Shown here: piece by piece, positions 36,789-45,905 of the stretch
Numbering within the stretch: the first letter of the stretch is position 1
How the letters are laid out: each line of letters opens with the position of its first letter
DNA from: Natribaculum luteum
Lineage (GTDB): Archaea; Halobacteriota; Halobacteria; Halobacteriales; Natrialbaceae
Assembly: GCF_023008545.1 (NCBI RefSeq)
Contig: NZ_CP095397.1
Span: 1,674,001-1,738,000 of the forward strand
Length of the DNA: 64,000 bases
Reading direction: 5' to 3'
Made by a program: the position numbers and the translations under genes
The notes under the pieces: generated by a model
Seen by the model: only the letters and a program-made list of their open reading frames with translations
What the model was told of the DNA's origin: nothing
The model's database searches: none

Positions 36789-38195
36789 ATGGCGACTCAC
36801 GCAACCCCGGTAGACGGTAGTACAGTCAGCGACCTCGAGTCACGCACCCGGGGCGACGTGCTCCAGCGCGGCGACGACGGGTACGACGACGCTCGAGCGG
36901 TCTGGAACGGCATGATCGATCGCCGACCAGCGGTCGTCGTTCGGTGCGCCGGCGTCGCCGACGTCGTCGCGGCGGTCGAGTTCGCCCGCGAGCACGACCT
37001 GCTGGTCTCGGTGAAAGGCGCTGGCCACAACATCGCCGGCAACGCCGTCTGCGACGACGGCCTCACGATCGATCTCTCGGCCATGCGGTCGGTTCGCGTC
37101 GACCCCGAGGCGAAGACGGCCCGCGTCGAACCCGGTGCGACGCTCGCAGACGTCGATCACGAGACGCAGGCGTTCGGCCTCGCGACGCCCCTCGGGATCA
37201 ACTCGACGACGGGCGTCGCCGGGCTCACGCTGGGCGGCGGCTTCGGCTGGCTCACCCGAAAGTACGGGATGACGGTCGATAACCTGCGTTCCGTGGATCT
37301 CGTGACGGCTGACGGCGACCTCGCCCACGCGAGCGAGACGGAGAACCCCGACCTGTTCTGGGGGATCCGCGGCGGGAGTGGCAACTTCGGGATCGTCACC
37401 TCTTTCGAGTTCGACCTCCACGAGGTCGGCCCCGACGTGCTCGCGGGGCTCGTCGTCTACCCGCACGACGCGGCTCGCGACGTCGTTCGACACGTCCGGG
37501 ACGTCAACGAGGACGCACCCGACGAGATGGCGGTCTGGGTGGTGCTCCGGAAGGCCCCGCCGCTCCCCTTCCTCCCCGAGGAGGTCCACGGAACTACCGT
37601 GACCGTCGTCGTCCCGTTCTACGCGGGTGACGTGGCGGACGGTGAGCGCCACCTCGAGCCCGTGCGCGAGTTCGACGAGCCGATCGCGGACGTCGTCGAA
37701 CCACAGCCGTACGAGGGGTTCCAGCAGGCGTTCGACCCGCTGCTCGAGCCAGGCGCGCGCAACTACTGGAAGTCGCACAACTTCACCGAACTCACGGACG
37801 AGGCGATCGATACGGCGATCGAGTACGCAAAGAACCTCCCCACGCCCCAGACGGAGATCTTCTTCGGACAGGTCGGCGGCGCGATGGCCCGCGTCCCACC
37901 GGACGCGACCGCGTACCCCCACCGCGACGCGGCCTACGCGATGAACGTCCACACCCGGTGGGAAGACCCCGCTGACGACGAGGCCTGCGTCTCGTGGGCC
38001 CGGGAGTTCTACGACGAGATGGCCCAGTACGCGACCGGCGGCGTGTACGTGAACTTCATCAGCGAAGACGCAGGCGAGGAGCGGCGCGGCTACGGTCAGA
38101 ACTACGACCGTCTGGCCGAGATCAAGGCGGAGTACGATCCGGCGAACCTGTTCCGGATGAATCAGAACGTCGAGCCGAAAGCGCCGTCGCCGTGA
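36789..38195 (+). CDS. FAD-linked oxidoreductase, berberine-bridge (BBE)/PCMH type, 468 aa
   Basis: Flavin oxidase or dehydrogenase of the PCMH fold. The FAD domain shows VVVRCAGVADVVAAVEFAREH, then VSVKGAGHNIAGNAVCDDGLTIDL, where the His is the usual covalent FAD attachment site, and GVAGLTLGGGFGWLTRKYG. The second attachment cysteine of bicovalent members is not seen; the region has GINSTTG. The C-terminus has the BBE motif region RGYGQNYDRLAEIKAEYDPANLFRMNQN. Members oxidise sugars, alkaloid-like compounds or other alcohols; no substrate can be inferred here. The start choice depends on the TATA position; ATG 36753 is the alternative. Confidence 0.88.
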   Translation: MATHATPVDGSTVSDLESRTRGDVLQRGDDGYDDARAVWNGMIDRRPAVVVRCAGVADVVAAVEFAREHDLLVSVKGAGHNIAGNAVCDDGLTIDLSAMRSVRVDPEAKTARVEPGATLADVDHETQAFGLATPLGINSTTGVAGLTLGGGFGWLTRKYGMTVDNLRSVDLVTADGDLAHASETENPDLFWGIRGGSGNFGIVTSFEFDLHEVGPDVLAGLVVYPHDAARDVVRHVRDVNEDAPDEMAVWVVLRKAPPLPFLPEEVHGTTVTVVVPFYAGDVADGERHLEPVREFDEPIADVVEPQPYEGFQQAFDPLLEPGARNYWKSHNFTELTDEAIDTAIEYAKNLPTPQTEIFFGQVGGAMARVPPDATAYPHRDAAYAMNVHTRWEDPADDEACVSWAREFYDEMAQYATGGVYVNFISEDAGEERRGYGQNYDRLAEIKAEYDPANLFRMNQNVEPKAPSP

Positions 38196-38244
38196 CGACC
38201 TTCCGCGGCGTTCGCCGTGGCTGCCTCGCTGCAACCGCGCGCGA

Positions 38245-40008
38245 TCAGCGAAGCGCCTCGAGGTCGAACTCGAACGCGGCGACGGGCACCTCGAGGTCGT
38301 GTTCGACGAGCACCTTCGGGTGGACCTCGCCGATCACGCCGACCTCCTCGCCATCGATCACGACGGCGGCGGTACGGCCGTCGATGAACGTCGGGTGCTC
38401 CGTCGGGGGCGTCTCGAGGTCGACCTCGAAGTTCCGCGCGAGCGCCTGCAGGCTGGCCTTGGCGTCCTCGTAGGCGGCGTCGTGGTGGGCGAGGACCGCC
38501 CCGACGCTGCGGCGTTCCGCGACCTTCGTGTTCTCGCTCTCGTCGACGTGGGCCGCGAAGCCGATCTCGGCGAGGTTCTGCGGGTACGCCCGGTGGGTGT
38601 TGTTCTCGAGGACCATCAAGAGCGACGGGAGGACCCAGGTCCGGAGCATGGTGTAGTCCTCGCTGTAGGGCTCTTTGATCGTCGCCGGTTCGCCCGCGCC
38701 GTAGGCGTCGTCGCCCGCCTCGAGGTCGAGGCGCTCGTAGTTCTCCGCCTCGCTGATCATGTGGAAGTTCAGCAGGTCCTCGAAGCCGAGGCCGACGAGT
38801 TGCGTCCGCGCGGCGTCCTCGAGCCGGCTGCGCTCGTGGCGGCCGCCGACGGTGCCCACGTCGGGATACTTCGGCTCGAGTTCGTTGAAGCCGTAGGCGC
38901 GCCCGAGGTCGTCGATCACGTCGACGGAGTGGAGGACGTCGACGCGGTACGGCGGGATCGTCACCTCGTAGACGACCTCCCCTGCCTCGTTCTCACCGCT
39001 CGTCGCCTCGAGTCCCGCACGCTCGGCGAGGTCGATCACCTCATCCGGGTCGAGGTCGATCCCGAGGACCGTCTCGACGCGGTCGTGGGAGACGGTCTTG
39101 GTCTTCGTCGAGAGGTCGGGACGGACGAGTTCCTCGTCCGGATACTCGACCGTCACCTCCTCGATCGTCGCCCCGCGGGCGGCCAGCGCGTAGCAGACGA
39201 CGTTCAGCATCTTGTCGATCGTCCACTGGTCGGTGCCGGTCATCTCGACGAACAGCTCCCGGGAGTCGGTCGACACCTCGGTCCGGCGGCCGTTGATCAC
39301 CGGCGGGAACGAGAACAGCCCGAGGTCGTCGTAGATCGCCGGATAGCGGTCGTAATCGCGCACGAGATCGGCGTACTTCTCGCCGGTCTGGTGGTTCTCT
39401 AGGACCTCCGCCGGCGTCATCTCCTGGTCCGAATCGAGCGGAACGAACCGGTCGCCGTCGGGGTCGACGCCGACGTAGCGGATCGTCGGCTCGCCCTCCG
39501 TGGCGGGACCGTCTCGCGGCCCGTCGCCACTCGACCGATCCGATGCGCGTAGCGCATCGCGCCCCTTCAGCATCGTCAGGTCGTGGATCCCGATCGCCCC
39601 TTTCGCGCGCTGGCGGCCCATCGTCGCGTGCAGTTTCTCCTGTAGCTGGATGAGCGAGTCCAGGGCGTCCTCGTCGAGGTCGACGCCCCGAATCACGGCA
39701 CCCGTGACGTACGGCCGTTCGTCGGGGACCGAGTCGTCGACCTCGATCGTCCACTCCGGCGAATTCGTCGACGGCACGGAGACGCCGCGGACGTCGCCGT
39801 ACTGGTAACGCAGCGACCGGGCGACCCCCTCCACCGAGAGCCGGTCGAGCCGGTCGGGGGCGAACTCGAGTTCGAACGTCCCCTCCTCGGTTCGGCCCTC
39901 GAACTCGAGGCCGAGCCCGAACAGGTCGTCGATCAGTTCGTCGTCGCTTTTCTCCTCGTGGCCGGTCAGCTCGCGTAGTTCGTCGGGGTCGACGTCGACC
40001 GTTGGCAT
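38245..40008 (-). CDS. pheT: Phenylalanyl-tRNA synthetase beta subunit
   Basis: Editing and tRNA-binding subunit of the heterotetrameric class II synthetase, archaeal/eukaryotic type (587 residues). The N-terminus MPTVDVDPDELRELTGHEE, the B3/B4-type segments around 95-260 (VTGAVIRGVDLDEDALDSLIQLQEKLHATMGR, FPPVINGRRTEVST), the B5 domain (LGIDLDPDEVIDLAERAGLE) and the C-terminal class-II-like fold (RLEDAARTQLVGLGFEDLLNF) are recognisable. Its ATG overlaps the pheS stop (TGATG), so translation is coupled. Confidence 0.95.
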   Translation of the reverse strand: MPTVDVDPDELRELTGHEEKSDDELIDDLFGLGLEFEGRTEEGTFELEFAPDRLDRLSVEGVARSLRYQYGDVRGVSVPSTNSPEWTIEVDDSVPDERPYVTGAVIRGVDLDEDALDSLIQLQEKLHATMGRQRAKGAIGIHDLTMLKGRDALRASDRSSGDGPRDGPATEGEPTIRYVGVDPDGDRFVPLDSDQEMTPAEVLENHQTGEKYADLVRDYDRYPAIYDDLGLFSFPPVINGRRTEVSTDSRELFVEMTGTDQWTIDKMLNVVCYALAARGATIEEVTVEYPDEELVRPDLSTKTKTVSHDRVETVLGIDLDPDEVIDLAERAGLEATSGENEAGEVVYEVTIPPYRVDVLHSVDVIDDLGRAYGFNELEPKYPDVGTVGGRHERSRLEDAARTQLVGLGFEDLLNFHMISEAENYERLDLEAGDDAYGAGEPATIKEPYSEDYTMLRTWVLPSLLMVLENNTHRAYPQNLAEIGFAAHVDESENTKVAERRSVGAVLAHHDAAYEDAKASLQALARNFEVDLETPPTEHPTFIDGRTAAVVIDGEEVGVIGEVHPKVLVEHDLEVPVAAFEFDLEALR

Positions 40009-41522
40009 CAGTAGGTCACCTCCGTATCCCGCAGCAGCTGTAGGTCACACAGCGTTCCGTGGATGTCGCGAATGTCCTCGAAACCGTACATCAGCATGAG
40101 CAGCCGTTCGAGAGCGAGCCCCCAGGCCATCACGTCACAGTCCACCCCGAGGGGCTCGAGCATCTCCGGCCGGAAGATCCCGGAGTTGCCGATCTCGACG
40201 AGTTCGCCGGTCGTCGGGTGCGTCCCGAAGAGTTCGAACGACGGCTCCGTGTAGGGGTTGTAGTGGGGTTTGAACTCGATGTCCGTGATCCCGAACTGGG
40301 CGTAGAACTCCTCGAAGGTGCCCATCAGGTCCCGGACCGAGAGGTCCTCGGCCATCACCCAGCCTTCGATCTGGAAGAACTCGAGCAGGTGCGTCGGGTC
40401 GAGCGTGTCGTTTCGGTACACCTTCTCGACGCTGAAAAAGCGCTGGGGCGGCTCTAGCTCGCCGATCTCCTCGCCCGAGAGGTAGCGCGCCGACAGCGAG
40501 GTGGTGTGGCCACGCAGCGCGAGCGCGCGGGCGAAGTCCTCGTCCCAGGGGGAGTGGTACCCCTCGCCGTCCTCGCCGACGCCCTCGCGGTGGGCGCGCT
40601 CGACGCGCTCGACGAGGTCCGCCGGAAGGTGGTCGATCTCGGTCGGGTTCTCGAGGGCGAATCGGTCCCAGTGGGTGCGCGCGGGGTGGTCCTGGGGCAT
40701 GAACAGGCAGTCGTTGATCCAGAAGTCCGCGTCGACGTGGGGGCCTTCCATCTCCTGGAAGCCCATCCCGACCAGCACGTCTTTGACCCGTTCGGCGGTC
40801 TGGCGCAGGATGTGGACCTTGCCGCCGTCGACGCGCTCCGCGTCGGCCTCGACGTTGTACTCGGCGAACTCGACGTCCTCCCACTCGCCGCTCGTGAGCA
40901 GTTCGGGCGTCACCTGGCCGACCGTCTCGGCGGTCTCGATGCCCGCCATCAGCTCCGTGACGCCTCGCTCGGTCAGCGTCACCTCGCGGACGGTCGTCTC
41001 GCGGCGCTCGACGAGGTCGCGGCGCTCGAGTTGGTCCACGACGTCGTCGCCGAGGCCGCTCGCGTCGTCGCTCTCGGCGAGGGCCGCCAGCGCCTCCGCC
41101 TCTGGGTCGGCGTCCGGGTCGGCGTCCGGATCGGCGGTGATCTCGCCGCTCTCGATCGCGCCGTACCCCTTCCGGGCGTAGTTCGACAGCGCGATGTCGA
41201 CCTGCGGCCCCTCGAGACCCGACGCGCCGATGACCTGTCCCATCGGCGCGGGGTCGTCGTCTGCGCCGGCCGCGACGGCGGCCTCGTAGAGGCGCACTTC
41301 GGGGAGTCCCTCGTCGACGTACTCGCGCCCCTCGTCGGTCTGTACCGTGGTTTCGTCGACTCGCTCGTCTACGGCAACCAGCCCCTTCTCCTCGAGTTCG
41401 AACGCCGCCCCGGTGACGGTCTCGGGCGGAAGGTCGGTCGCCGCAGCGAGGTCGTCGACGGACTGTGCCTCGTCTGCGCTTGCGGTCTCGACGACCGCAG
41501 CCTGTGCGTGTGGCAGTTGCAT
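40008..41522 (-). CDS. pheS: Phenylalanyl-tRNA synthetase alpha subunit
   Basis: Catalytic subunit. Class II motifs are visible: motif 1 around KVHILRQTAERVKDVLVGMGFQEMEGPHVDADFWINDCLF, motif 2 with RYLSGEEIGELEPPQRFFSVEKVYRND, and motif 3 in VMAWGLALERLLMLMYG. The N-terminal 240 or so residues hold winged-helix units as in archaeal/eukaryotic PheS, with an acidic low-complexity stretch (DPDADPDADPEAEALAALAE) near 130-150. The start MQLPHAQAAVVE at 41522 fits. It is the first gene of the pheS-pheT operon. Confidence 0.95.
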   Translation of the reverse strand: MQLPHAQAAVVETASADEAQSVDDLAAATDLPPETVTGAAFELEEKGLVAVDERVDETTVQTDEGREYVDEGLPEVRLYEAAVAAGADDDPAPMGQVIGASGLEGPQVDIALSNYARKGYGAIESGEITADPDADPDADPEAEALAALAESDDASGLGDDVVDQLERRDLVERRETTVREVTLTERGVTELMAGIETAETVGQVTPELLTSGEWEDVEFAEYNVEADAERVDGGKVHILRQTAERVKDVLVGMGFQEMEGPHVDADFWINDCLFMPQDHPARTHWDRFALENPTEIDHLPADLVERVERAHREGVGEDGEGYHSPWDEDFARALALRGHTTSLSARYLSGEEIGELEPPQRFFSVEKVYRNDTLDPTHLLEFFQIEGWVMAEDLSVRDLMGTFEEFYAQFGITDIEFKPHYNPYTEPSFELFGTHPTTGELVEIGNSGIFRPEMLEPLGVDCDVMAWGLALERLLMLMYGFEDIRDIHGTLCDLQLLRDTEVTY

Positions 41523-41931
41523 TCGCTTACTCCAATGGCTGTGGGTCGATCAGTTAGCGGTTCCGATACCACCGGAAACGATTCGAGGGCCGAGCGAACG
41601 GCGAGTCCGACCCGCGACGTCTCCGGCGATCGATTCGGCGTGGACGGTTTCGCTGCGAACGCCCGGTGTGGGCGCTCGCGGGTCCACCGGCCCGGTTTAC
41701 CGGGCGAAGAAGAAACCGAACCCCGACGGGAGATGTAGCTCTCGAGCGACACGCCGGCTGTGGGGTTCGGGTGCCATGTGCGAACGGTTGGAACGCTGTG
41801 TAAAAAGCGTTGCGCGTCCGCCGCTTGCACTGTTCAGATTGCACGCTCGCTGGCGTTCGGTGGAGTGATACGAGTGAGAACACCACGAAAGGCCGTAGAT
41901 TTTTCCCTTCCAAGGTCGTATGTGACAGTGT
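41523..41931. other. Intergenic region between pheS and the DUF5786 gene
   Basis: 409 bases containing two divergent promoters. No open frame here shows family-like sequence, and I find no repeat matching families A-C. A TGTAAAAAGCG stretch near 41799-41809 is the only AT-rich patch of note. Confidence 0.5.
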
Positions 41932-42105
41932 ATGGGATTCGGAAGTTACGACGAATCCGAGCAACAGGACATCGACGCCGATTTTGACGACGACGACGCG
42001 GTGCAGTCCGAAGAAAACTCCCACCGGGGCACGATCGAGTTCGAAAACGGGGCCTCGAGCGACGAACTGATCGACCGCCTCAAAGAGATCAAAGACGAGG
42101 AGTGA
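41932..42105 (+). CDS. DUF5786 family small acidic protein, 57 aa
   Basis: Very acidic haloarchaeal micro-protein beginning MGFGSYDESEQQ and ending SSDELIDRLKEIKDEE, a pattern I recognise from a conserved haloarchaeal family (DUF5786). The middle is a string of aspartates; the C-terminal helix is amphipathic. No function is known. Its TGA stop overlaps the ATG of the DUF99 gene (TGATG), so the two are translationally coupled. Confidence 0.85.
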   Translation: MGFGSYDESEQQDIDADFDDDDAVQSEENSHRGTIEFENGASSDELIDRLKEIKDEE

Positions 42106-42677
42106 TGAAGCCCGGCGTCCGGGCGCTGGGTATCGCCGAGTCCTATCGCGCCGAGCGGAGTACGCTGTCGGCCGCAGTCGTCCGGGCGGATCGCGTCGTC
42201 GACGGGCTCTCGTTTACATCCTGTACCGTCGGCGGCACGGACGCGACAGACGCCGTCGGTTCGCTCGTCGATCGCACGCTTCGCGAAGACGTTCGGTACG
42301 TCTTCCTCGGGGCCGTCGCCCCCGCGTGGTACAACGTTCTCGATATTTCGACGATCCACCAGCGCGCCGACCGTCCCGTTGTCGCCGTCACCTTCGAGGC
42401 GAGCGACGGTCTCGAGACCGGCATCCGCGAGGCGTTCTCGGGCGACGAACTCGAGGAGCGCCTCGCGCTGTACCGGTCGCTGCCGCCTCGCCGGGAGGTA
42501 AGCGTCGGCGAACGGCCCGACGAGACGGTGTACGTGCGCGCGGTCGGCCTCGAGTCGAGCGAGACGGCCGACGTCGTCCGCGCGTTCACGCCCGAGGGTG
42601 GGCGTCCGGAACCGCTTCGGGTCGCCAGACTCGCTGCGCGGGCGGGCGACGCGTACCGTCGCGATCTCGAGGGCTGA
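42105..42677 (+). CDS. DUF99 family protein, 190 aa (endonuclease-V-like fold)
   Basis: Archaeal DUF99 family, which is related in fold to endonuclease V and may act on nucleic acid. Typical segments are MKPGVRALGIAESY, the FTSCTVGGTDATDAV region and YVFLGAVAPAWYNVLDISTIHQ, then RPVVAVTFEAS and a C-terminal helix. The biochemical activity is not established. ATG 42105 overlaps the preceding stop. The TGA stop at 42675 is the left end of repeat C1. It lies next to a uracil-DNA glycosylase gene, which is compatible with a DNA repair theme but does not prove one. Confidence 0.87.
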   Translation: MKPGVRALGIAESYRAERSTLSAAVVRADRVVDGLSFTSCTVGGTDATDAVGSLVDRTLREDVRYVFLGAVAPAWYNVLDISTIHQRADRPVVAVTFEASDGLETGIREAFSGDELEERLALYRSLPPRREVSVGERPDETVYVRAVGLESSETADVVRAFTPEGGRPEPLRVARLAARAGDAYRRDLEG

Positions 42678-42754
42678 TACGGTCTGCCGTCCCTGTTTTC
42701 CGCAGCGTCCCGTCGGGCGGTCGCTGCGGGACGGACGGACAGCGGTCCGCATGA
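42675..42754 (+). repeat. Family C palindromic repeat, copy C1
   Basis: 80 bp. The left end TGATACGGTCTGCCGTCC contains the DUF99 stop codon; the right end is GGACAGCGGTCCGCATGA. Inner arms CCGCAGCG / CGCTGCGG pair. TGA flanks both sides as a direct repeat. Homologous to C2 at 61150-61235. Confidence 0.85.
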
Positions 42755-42806
42755 GGCCGTCGCCTCGACCCGAAACACGTAGTAGCGACCCGACGGAGAC
42801 GCCACT

Positions 42807-43403
42807 ATGGGAGAGATGGACGGCCTCTGTGTCACCGACTGCACCCGGTGTCCGGCGCTGGTCGACTCGCGAAGTCAGATCGTCAACGGAACCGGCCCCG
42901 ACGACGCCGACCTCTTGTTCGTCGGCGAAGGACCTGGCGCACAGGAAGACAGCCAGGGCGAACCGTTCGTCGGCCGCAGCGGCTCCGTGCTCGACGACGA
43001 GTTGCTGGTGGCGGGACTCGAGCGCGAGGCCGTCCGGATCACCAACTGCGTGCGCTGTCGACCGCCCGAGAACCGCGATCCGACCGCCGACGAACTCGAG
43101 AACTGTCGCGGCTACCTCCTTCGGGAGATCGATCTCGTCGATCCGGAGGTGATCGTCACCCTCGGGAAGGTGCCGACCGAACATCTGCTCGGTCGATCGG
43201 TCGCGGTGACGAAAGAGGCCGGCTCGATCGAGGAGGTTCGACTCGGCGAGCGATCTCGACGGGTGCTGATCTGCGTGCACCCGGCGGCGACGCTGTACGA
43301 TCGGAGCCAGCGGGACACCTTCGAGTCGGCCATCCGGACGGCGGCGGACCTCGCCGGCGTCGACGACTCTGGGAGCGGCCAGACGCGACTCGACGGGTTC
43401 TGA
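42807..43403 (+). CDS. udg: Uracil-DNA glycosylase, family 4 (4Fe-4S type), 198 aa
   Basis: Removes uracil from deaminated DNA in base excision repair. Motif A is FVGEGPGAQEDSQGEPFVG and motif B is CVHPAATLYD near residue 155. Cysteines expected to hold an iron-sulfur cluster occur as CTDCTRC near the N-terminus, and further conserved cysteines lie in TNCVRCRPPENRD and ENCRGY. The length and motifs fit family 4 better than family 5. The stop is followed by TGATACGGTCGGCAG-like sequence, a fragment of a family C left end. Confidence 0.92.
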   Translation: MGEMDGLCVTDCTRCPALVDSRSQIVNGTGPDDADLLFVGEGPGAQEDSQGEPFVGRSGSVLDDELLVAGLEREAVRITNCVRCRPPENRDPTADELENCRGYLLREIDLVDPEVIVTLGKVPTEHLLGRSVAVTKEAGSIEEVRLGERSRRVLICVHPAATLYDRSQRDTFESAIRTAADLAGVDDSGSGQTRLDGF

Positions 43404-43416
43404 TACGGTCGGCAGA
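43401..43416 (+). repeat. Truncated family C left end
   Basis: TGATACGGTCGGCAGA at the udg stop codon resembles the first 15 bases of C1 and C2 (TGATACGGTCTGC). No matching right arm follows before the next gene. Confidence 0.45.
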
Positions 43417-43430
43417 CGCGGACCCGCCAC

Positions 43431-43694
43431 TTACCGGTCGCGGAATCGCTCCAGCGCGCTCGAGCGGCGCGTCTCCTCTCGGCCGAGCCGTCTCCGGATC
43501 CACGCTCGCGGCCCGCCGATCCGGCGGACGAGATACGAGGGGAGAAACAGCGCGACGGCTCCGAGCAGGAGGAAGCCGATCCCCGCCACGGGCTGGCCAG
43601 TCCGGAGGAAGTCGACGCCGACGACGAACATCGGCCCCGCCATCGACAGCCCGACCGCAGTCTCGAGCATCCAGAGGATGCCTGGACCCTTCAT
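43431..43694 (-). CDS. Small two-helix membrane protein, 87 aa
   Basis: I do not recognise a named function. Residues about 8-28 (WMLETAVGLSMAGPMFVVGV) and 34-56 (QPVAGIGFLLLGAVALFLPSYLV) are two predicted membrane helices. The C-terminus is positively charged (RRIGGPRAWIRRRLGREETRR), predicted cytoplasmic by the positive-inside rule. Similar proteins are common among haloarchaeal hypotheticals. Converges with udg, 27 bases apart. Single gene. Confidence 0.68.
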   Translation of the reverse strand: MKGPGILWMLETAVGLSMAGPMFVVGVDFLRTGQPVAGIGFLLLGAVALFLPSYLVRRIGGPRAWIRRRLGREETRRSSALERFRDR

Positions 43695-43851
43695 TCGGAC
43701 GGCTCTACGGGCGGCGGGGTTTTAGCGTCGGGGATTCACCGGCGATTGACGAATCGCTCGCGTTCGCCCTTCCGGACGCCGCGAGCGTCCACGAGTCGCG
43801 GTTCTTTCTCCAAGGGCAACGCACTTGCCCCCCCGTCCCCCACGCTCTCAC

Positions 43852-44514
43852 ATGAGTACGACCACGTCCGCACCGGAGGAGACGCTCGCCGAGGTCGTCG
43901 TCGTCGACTACGGGCTCGGGAACCTCCGCAGCGTCACGCGCGGACTCGAGCGCGCCGGTGCCGCCGTCGAGATCACCGACGACCCCGACGCATTCGACGC
44001 GGCCGACGGCGTCGTCCTGCCCGGCGTCGGTGCGTTCCGCGAGGGCGTCGAGAACGCCGACCCGATCCGCGAAGATCTGCTCGCGGTCGCCGACCGCGGC
44101 CAGCCGCTCTTTGGCATCTGTCTCGGCATGCAGATGCTGCTCACCTCGAGCGAGGAGGGCGAGACCGACGGCGACGCGGCCGTCGAGGGACTCGCCCTCG
44201 TTCCCGGAACCAACGTGCGCTTCTCGGAGGGCCAGAAGGTCCCCCACATGGGCTGGAACGAGCTGTCGGTCGAGCGCGAACACCCGCTCGTCGAGGGCGT
44301 CGACGGCCGGTACGCCTACTTCGTCCACTCCTACTACGCCGAACCCGACGACGACGCGGCGACGGTCGCGACCACCGACTACGGCCGCGAGTTCCCCTCC
44401 GTCGTCGCCAACGAGGCGGGCAACGTCTTCGGCACCCAGTTCCACCCCGAGAAGAGCGGCGAGACGGGGCTCCAGATCCTGCGGAACTTCGTCCAGTTCT
44501 GTGCGGACCAGTAG
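43852..44514 (+). CDS. hisH: Imidazole glycerol phosphate synthase glutaminase subunit HisH
   Basis: Class I glutamine amidotransferase that feeds ammonia to HisF in histidine synthesis. The N-terminal strand VVVDYGLGNLRSV, VLPGVGAF, the nucleophile Cys in FGICLGMQML, VPHMGWNEL and the His/Glu pair in GTQFHPEKSG are all present. ATG 43852 adds a short tail of about 15 residues before the core. HisF is not in the window, so the his genes are dispersed here. Followed after 63 bases by the Nudix gene. Confidence 0.95.
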   Translation: MSTTTSAPEETLAEVVVVDYGLGNLRSVTRGLERAGAAVEITDDPDAFDAADGVVLPGVGAFREGVENADPIREDLLAVADRGQPLFGICLGMQMLLTSSEEGETDGDAAVEGLALVPGTNVRFSEGQKVPHMGWNELSVEREHPLVEGVDGRYAYFVHSYYAEPDDDAATVATTDYGREFPSVVANEAGNVFGTQFHPEKSGETGLQILRNFVQFCADQ

Positions 44515-44577
44515 GCTCGCTCGAGTGCGAACCACGAGGGCCGTACCACTTTGTCCGATCGCGACGTACGACCGAGC

Positions 44578-44973
44578 ATGGAGACCCGTCGAGCACTCGC
44601 GACGGACGCGGTGATCCCCCTCGAGGGGGAGGTCCTGCTCCTCGAGCGTGACCACCCCCCGTTCGAGGGACACTGGGTGTTGCCGGGCGGACTGGTCGAA
44701 CGCGACGAGACCGCTCGCGAGGCGTGTACGCGGGAGGTCGAAGAGGAGGTCGGCCTCGAGGTCGACGTCCGCGAGTTCGTCGGCCTCTACGACGACCCCG
44801 ACCGGGACGACCGCGGGAACGTGAGCGCGGCGTACCGCTGTGACCCGCAGGGTGAGGCGGACCCCGAACCTCGCGAGGAGGCACGCCGCGTGGCGACGTT
44901 CGATCCTGCGGACTTGCCGGCGATGGGATTCGACCACGAACGGATCGTCCGGGACGCGTTCGCAGAGCTATGA
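44578..44973 (+). CDS. Nudix hydrolase, 131 aa
   Basis: Pyrophosphohydrolase of nucleoside diphosphate-linked compounds. The Nudix box is complete: GGLVERDETAREACTREVEE followed by EVGL, fitting GX5EX7REUXEEXGU. It resembles ADP-ribose/8-oxo-dGTP-type members with VLPGGLVE. ATG 44578 is used rather than the in-frame TTG at 44551. The last four bases (ATGA) overlap the DUF1152 gene, so the two form a coupled pair. The substrate is unknown. Confidence 0.9.
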   Translation: METRRALATDAVIPLEGEVLLLERDHPPFEGHWVLPGGLVERDETAREACTREVEEEVGLEVDVREFVGLYDDPDRDDRGNVSAAYRCDPQGEADPEPREEARRVATFDPADLPAMGFDHERIVRDAFAEL

Positions 44974-45905
44974 ACGGCGTCGAATCGCTCGAGGACTGCT
45001 TCGAGTACGACGCGGCACTCGTCTTCGGCATCGGCGGCAGCGGCGACGTCGTGGGGAGCGTCCCGACGGCGCGTCTGCTCGAGGCACACGGCCTCGACGT
45101 CTTGCTGGGCGGCGTCGCGTGGGAGCCCGTGCCGAAAGACGACCGCCCGGGTCCCCGAAGTTTCGACGAGGTGGCCGCCCTCGAGCGGGTCAGCGAGTCG
45201 GTCGGCCTCGCGACCGGCGAGACCAGGACTCACGACGGCCTCGAGTTCTCGGAGACTGCGGTCGCCCGCCACCTCGGGGAGGAGGTCGCGCTCGTCGACA
45301 TCAGCGACGGCGTCGAGACGATGACCGGAGGGATCGACGACGCCTGCGACCGCCTGGGGATCGACCTCGTCGTCGGCGTCGACGCCGGCGGCGACGTACT
45401 CGCCCGTGGCGACGAACCCGGCGTCCGGAGCCCGGTGACCGACGGGCTCGGACTCGTCGCACTCGAGAAACTCCAGGTCGACGCCTGCCTGGGCGTCGTC
45501 GGCTACGGGAGCGACGGCGAACTCGCTCCCGAGGAACTCGAGGCGGGCATTTCCCGCGCCGCCGACTGCGACGGGTTGCTCGGCGCGTGGGGAATCACCC
45601 GACGCGTCCGGGACGAACTCGAGGACCTGCTCGCTCACGTCGAGACGGAGGCGAGTCGCGTCCCCGTCGAAGCCGCACGCGGCGAGTACGGCGACCGGAC
45701 GATCCGCGGCGGCGAGGTCTCGTTGCGGGCCGTGCCGGCGAGTGCAGTGACGTTCTACTTCGAGCCGTCGGCCGTCGCGGCGACCTCGCAGATCGCCGCC
45801 CGCGTCAGGGGGACCGAGAGCCTCGAGGCAGCGGCAGACGCGCTGCGAGAACTCGGCCTGCAGACGGAGTTCGAGACCGAGCAGCGACGACTCGACTCGT
45901 CCTGA
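44970..45905 (+). CDS. DUF1152 family protein, 311 aa
   Basis: Archaeal DUF1152 family. The N-terminus has a Gly-rich loop (ALVFGIGGSGDVVGSVPTARLLE), and further conserved segments are GVAWEPVPKDDRPGPR, VDISDGVETM, LVVGVDAGGDVLARG and GYGSDGEL. The aspartate- and glycine-rich motifs suggest nucleotide or sugar-phosphate binding, but no activity is known. Coupled to the upstream Nudix gene, which hints at a shared nucleotide-related substrate. The TGA stop is the left end of repeat B3. Confidence 0.88.
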   Translation: MNGVESLEDCFEYDAALVFGIGGSGDVVGSVPTARLLEAHGLDVLLGGVAWEPVPKDDRPGPRSFDEVAALERVSESVGLATGETRTHDGLEFSETAVARHLGEEVALVDISDGVETMTGGIDDACDRLGIDLVVGVDAGGDVLARGDEPGVRSPVTDGLGLVALEKLQVDACLGVVGYGSDGELAPEELEAGISRAADCDGLLGAWGITRRVRDELEDLLAHVETEASRVPVEAARGEYGDRTIRGGEVSLRAVPASAVTFYFEPSAVAATSQIAARVRGTESLEAAADALRELGLQTEFETEQRRLDSS

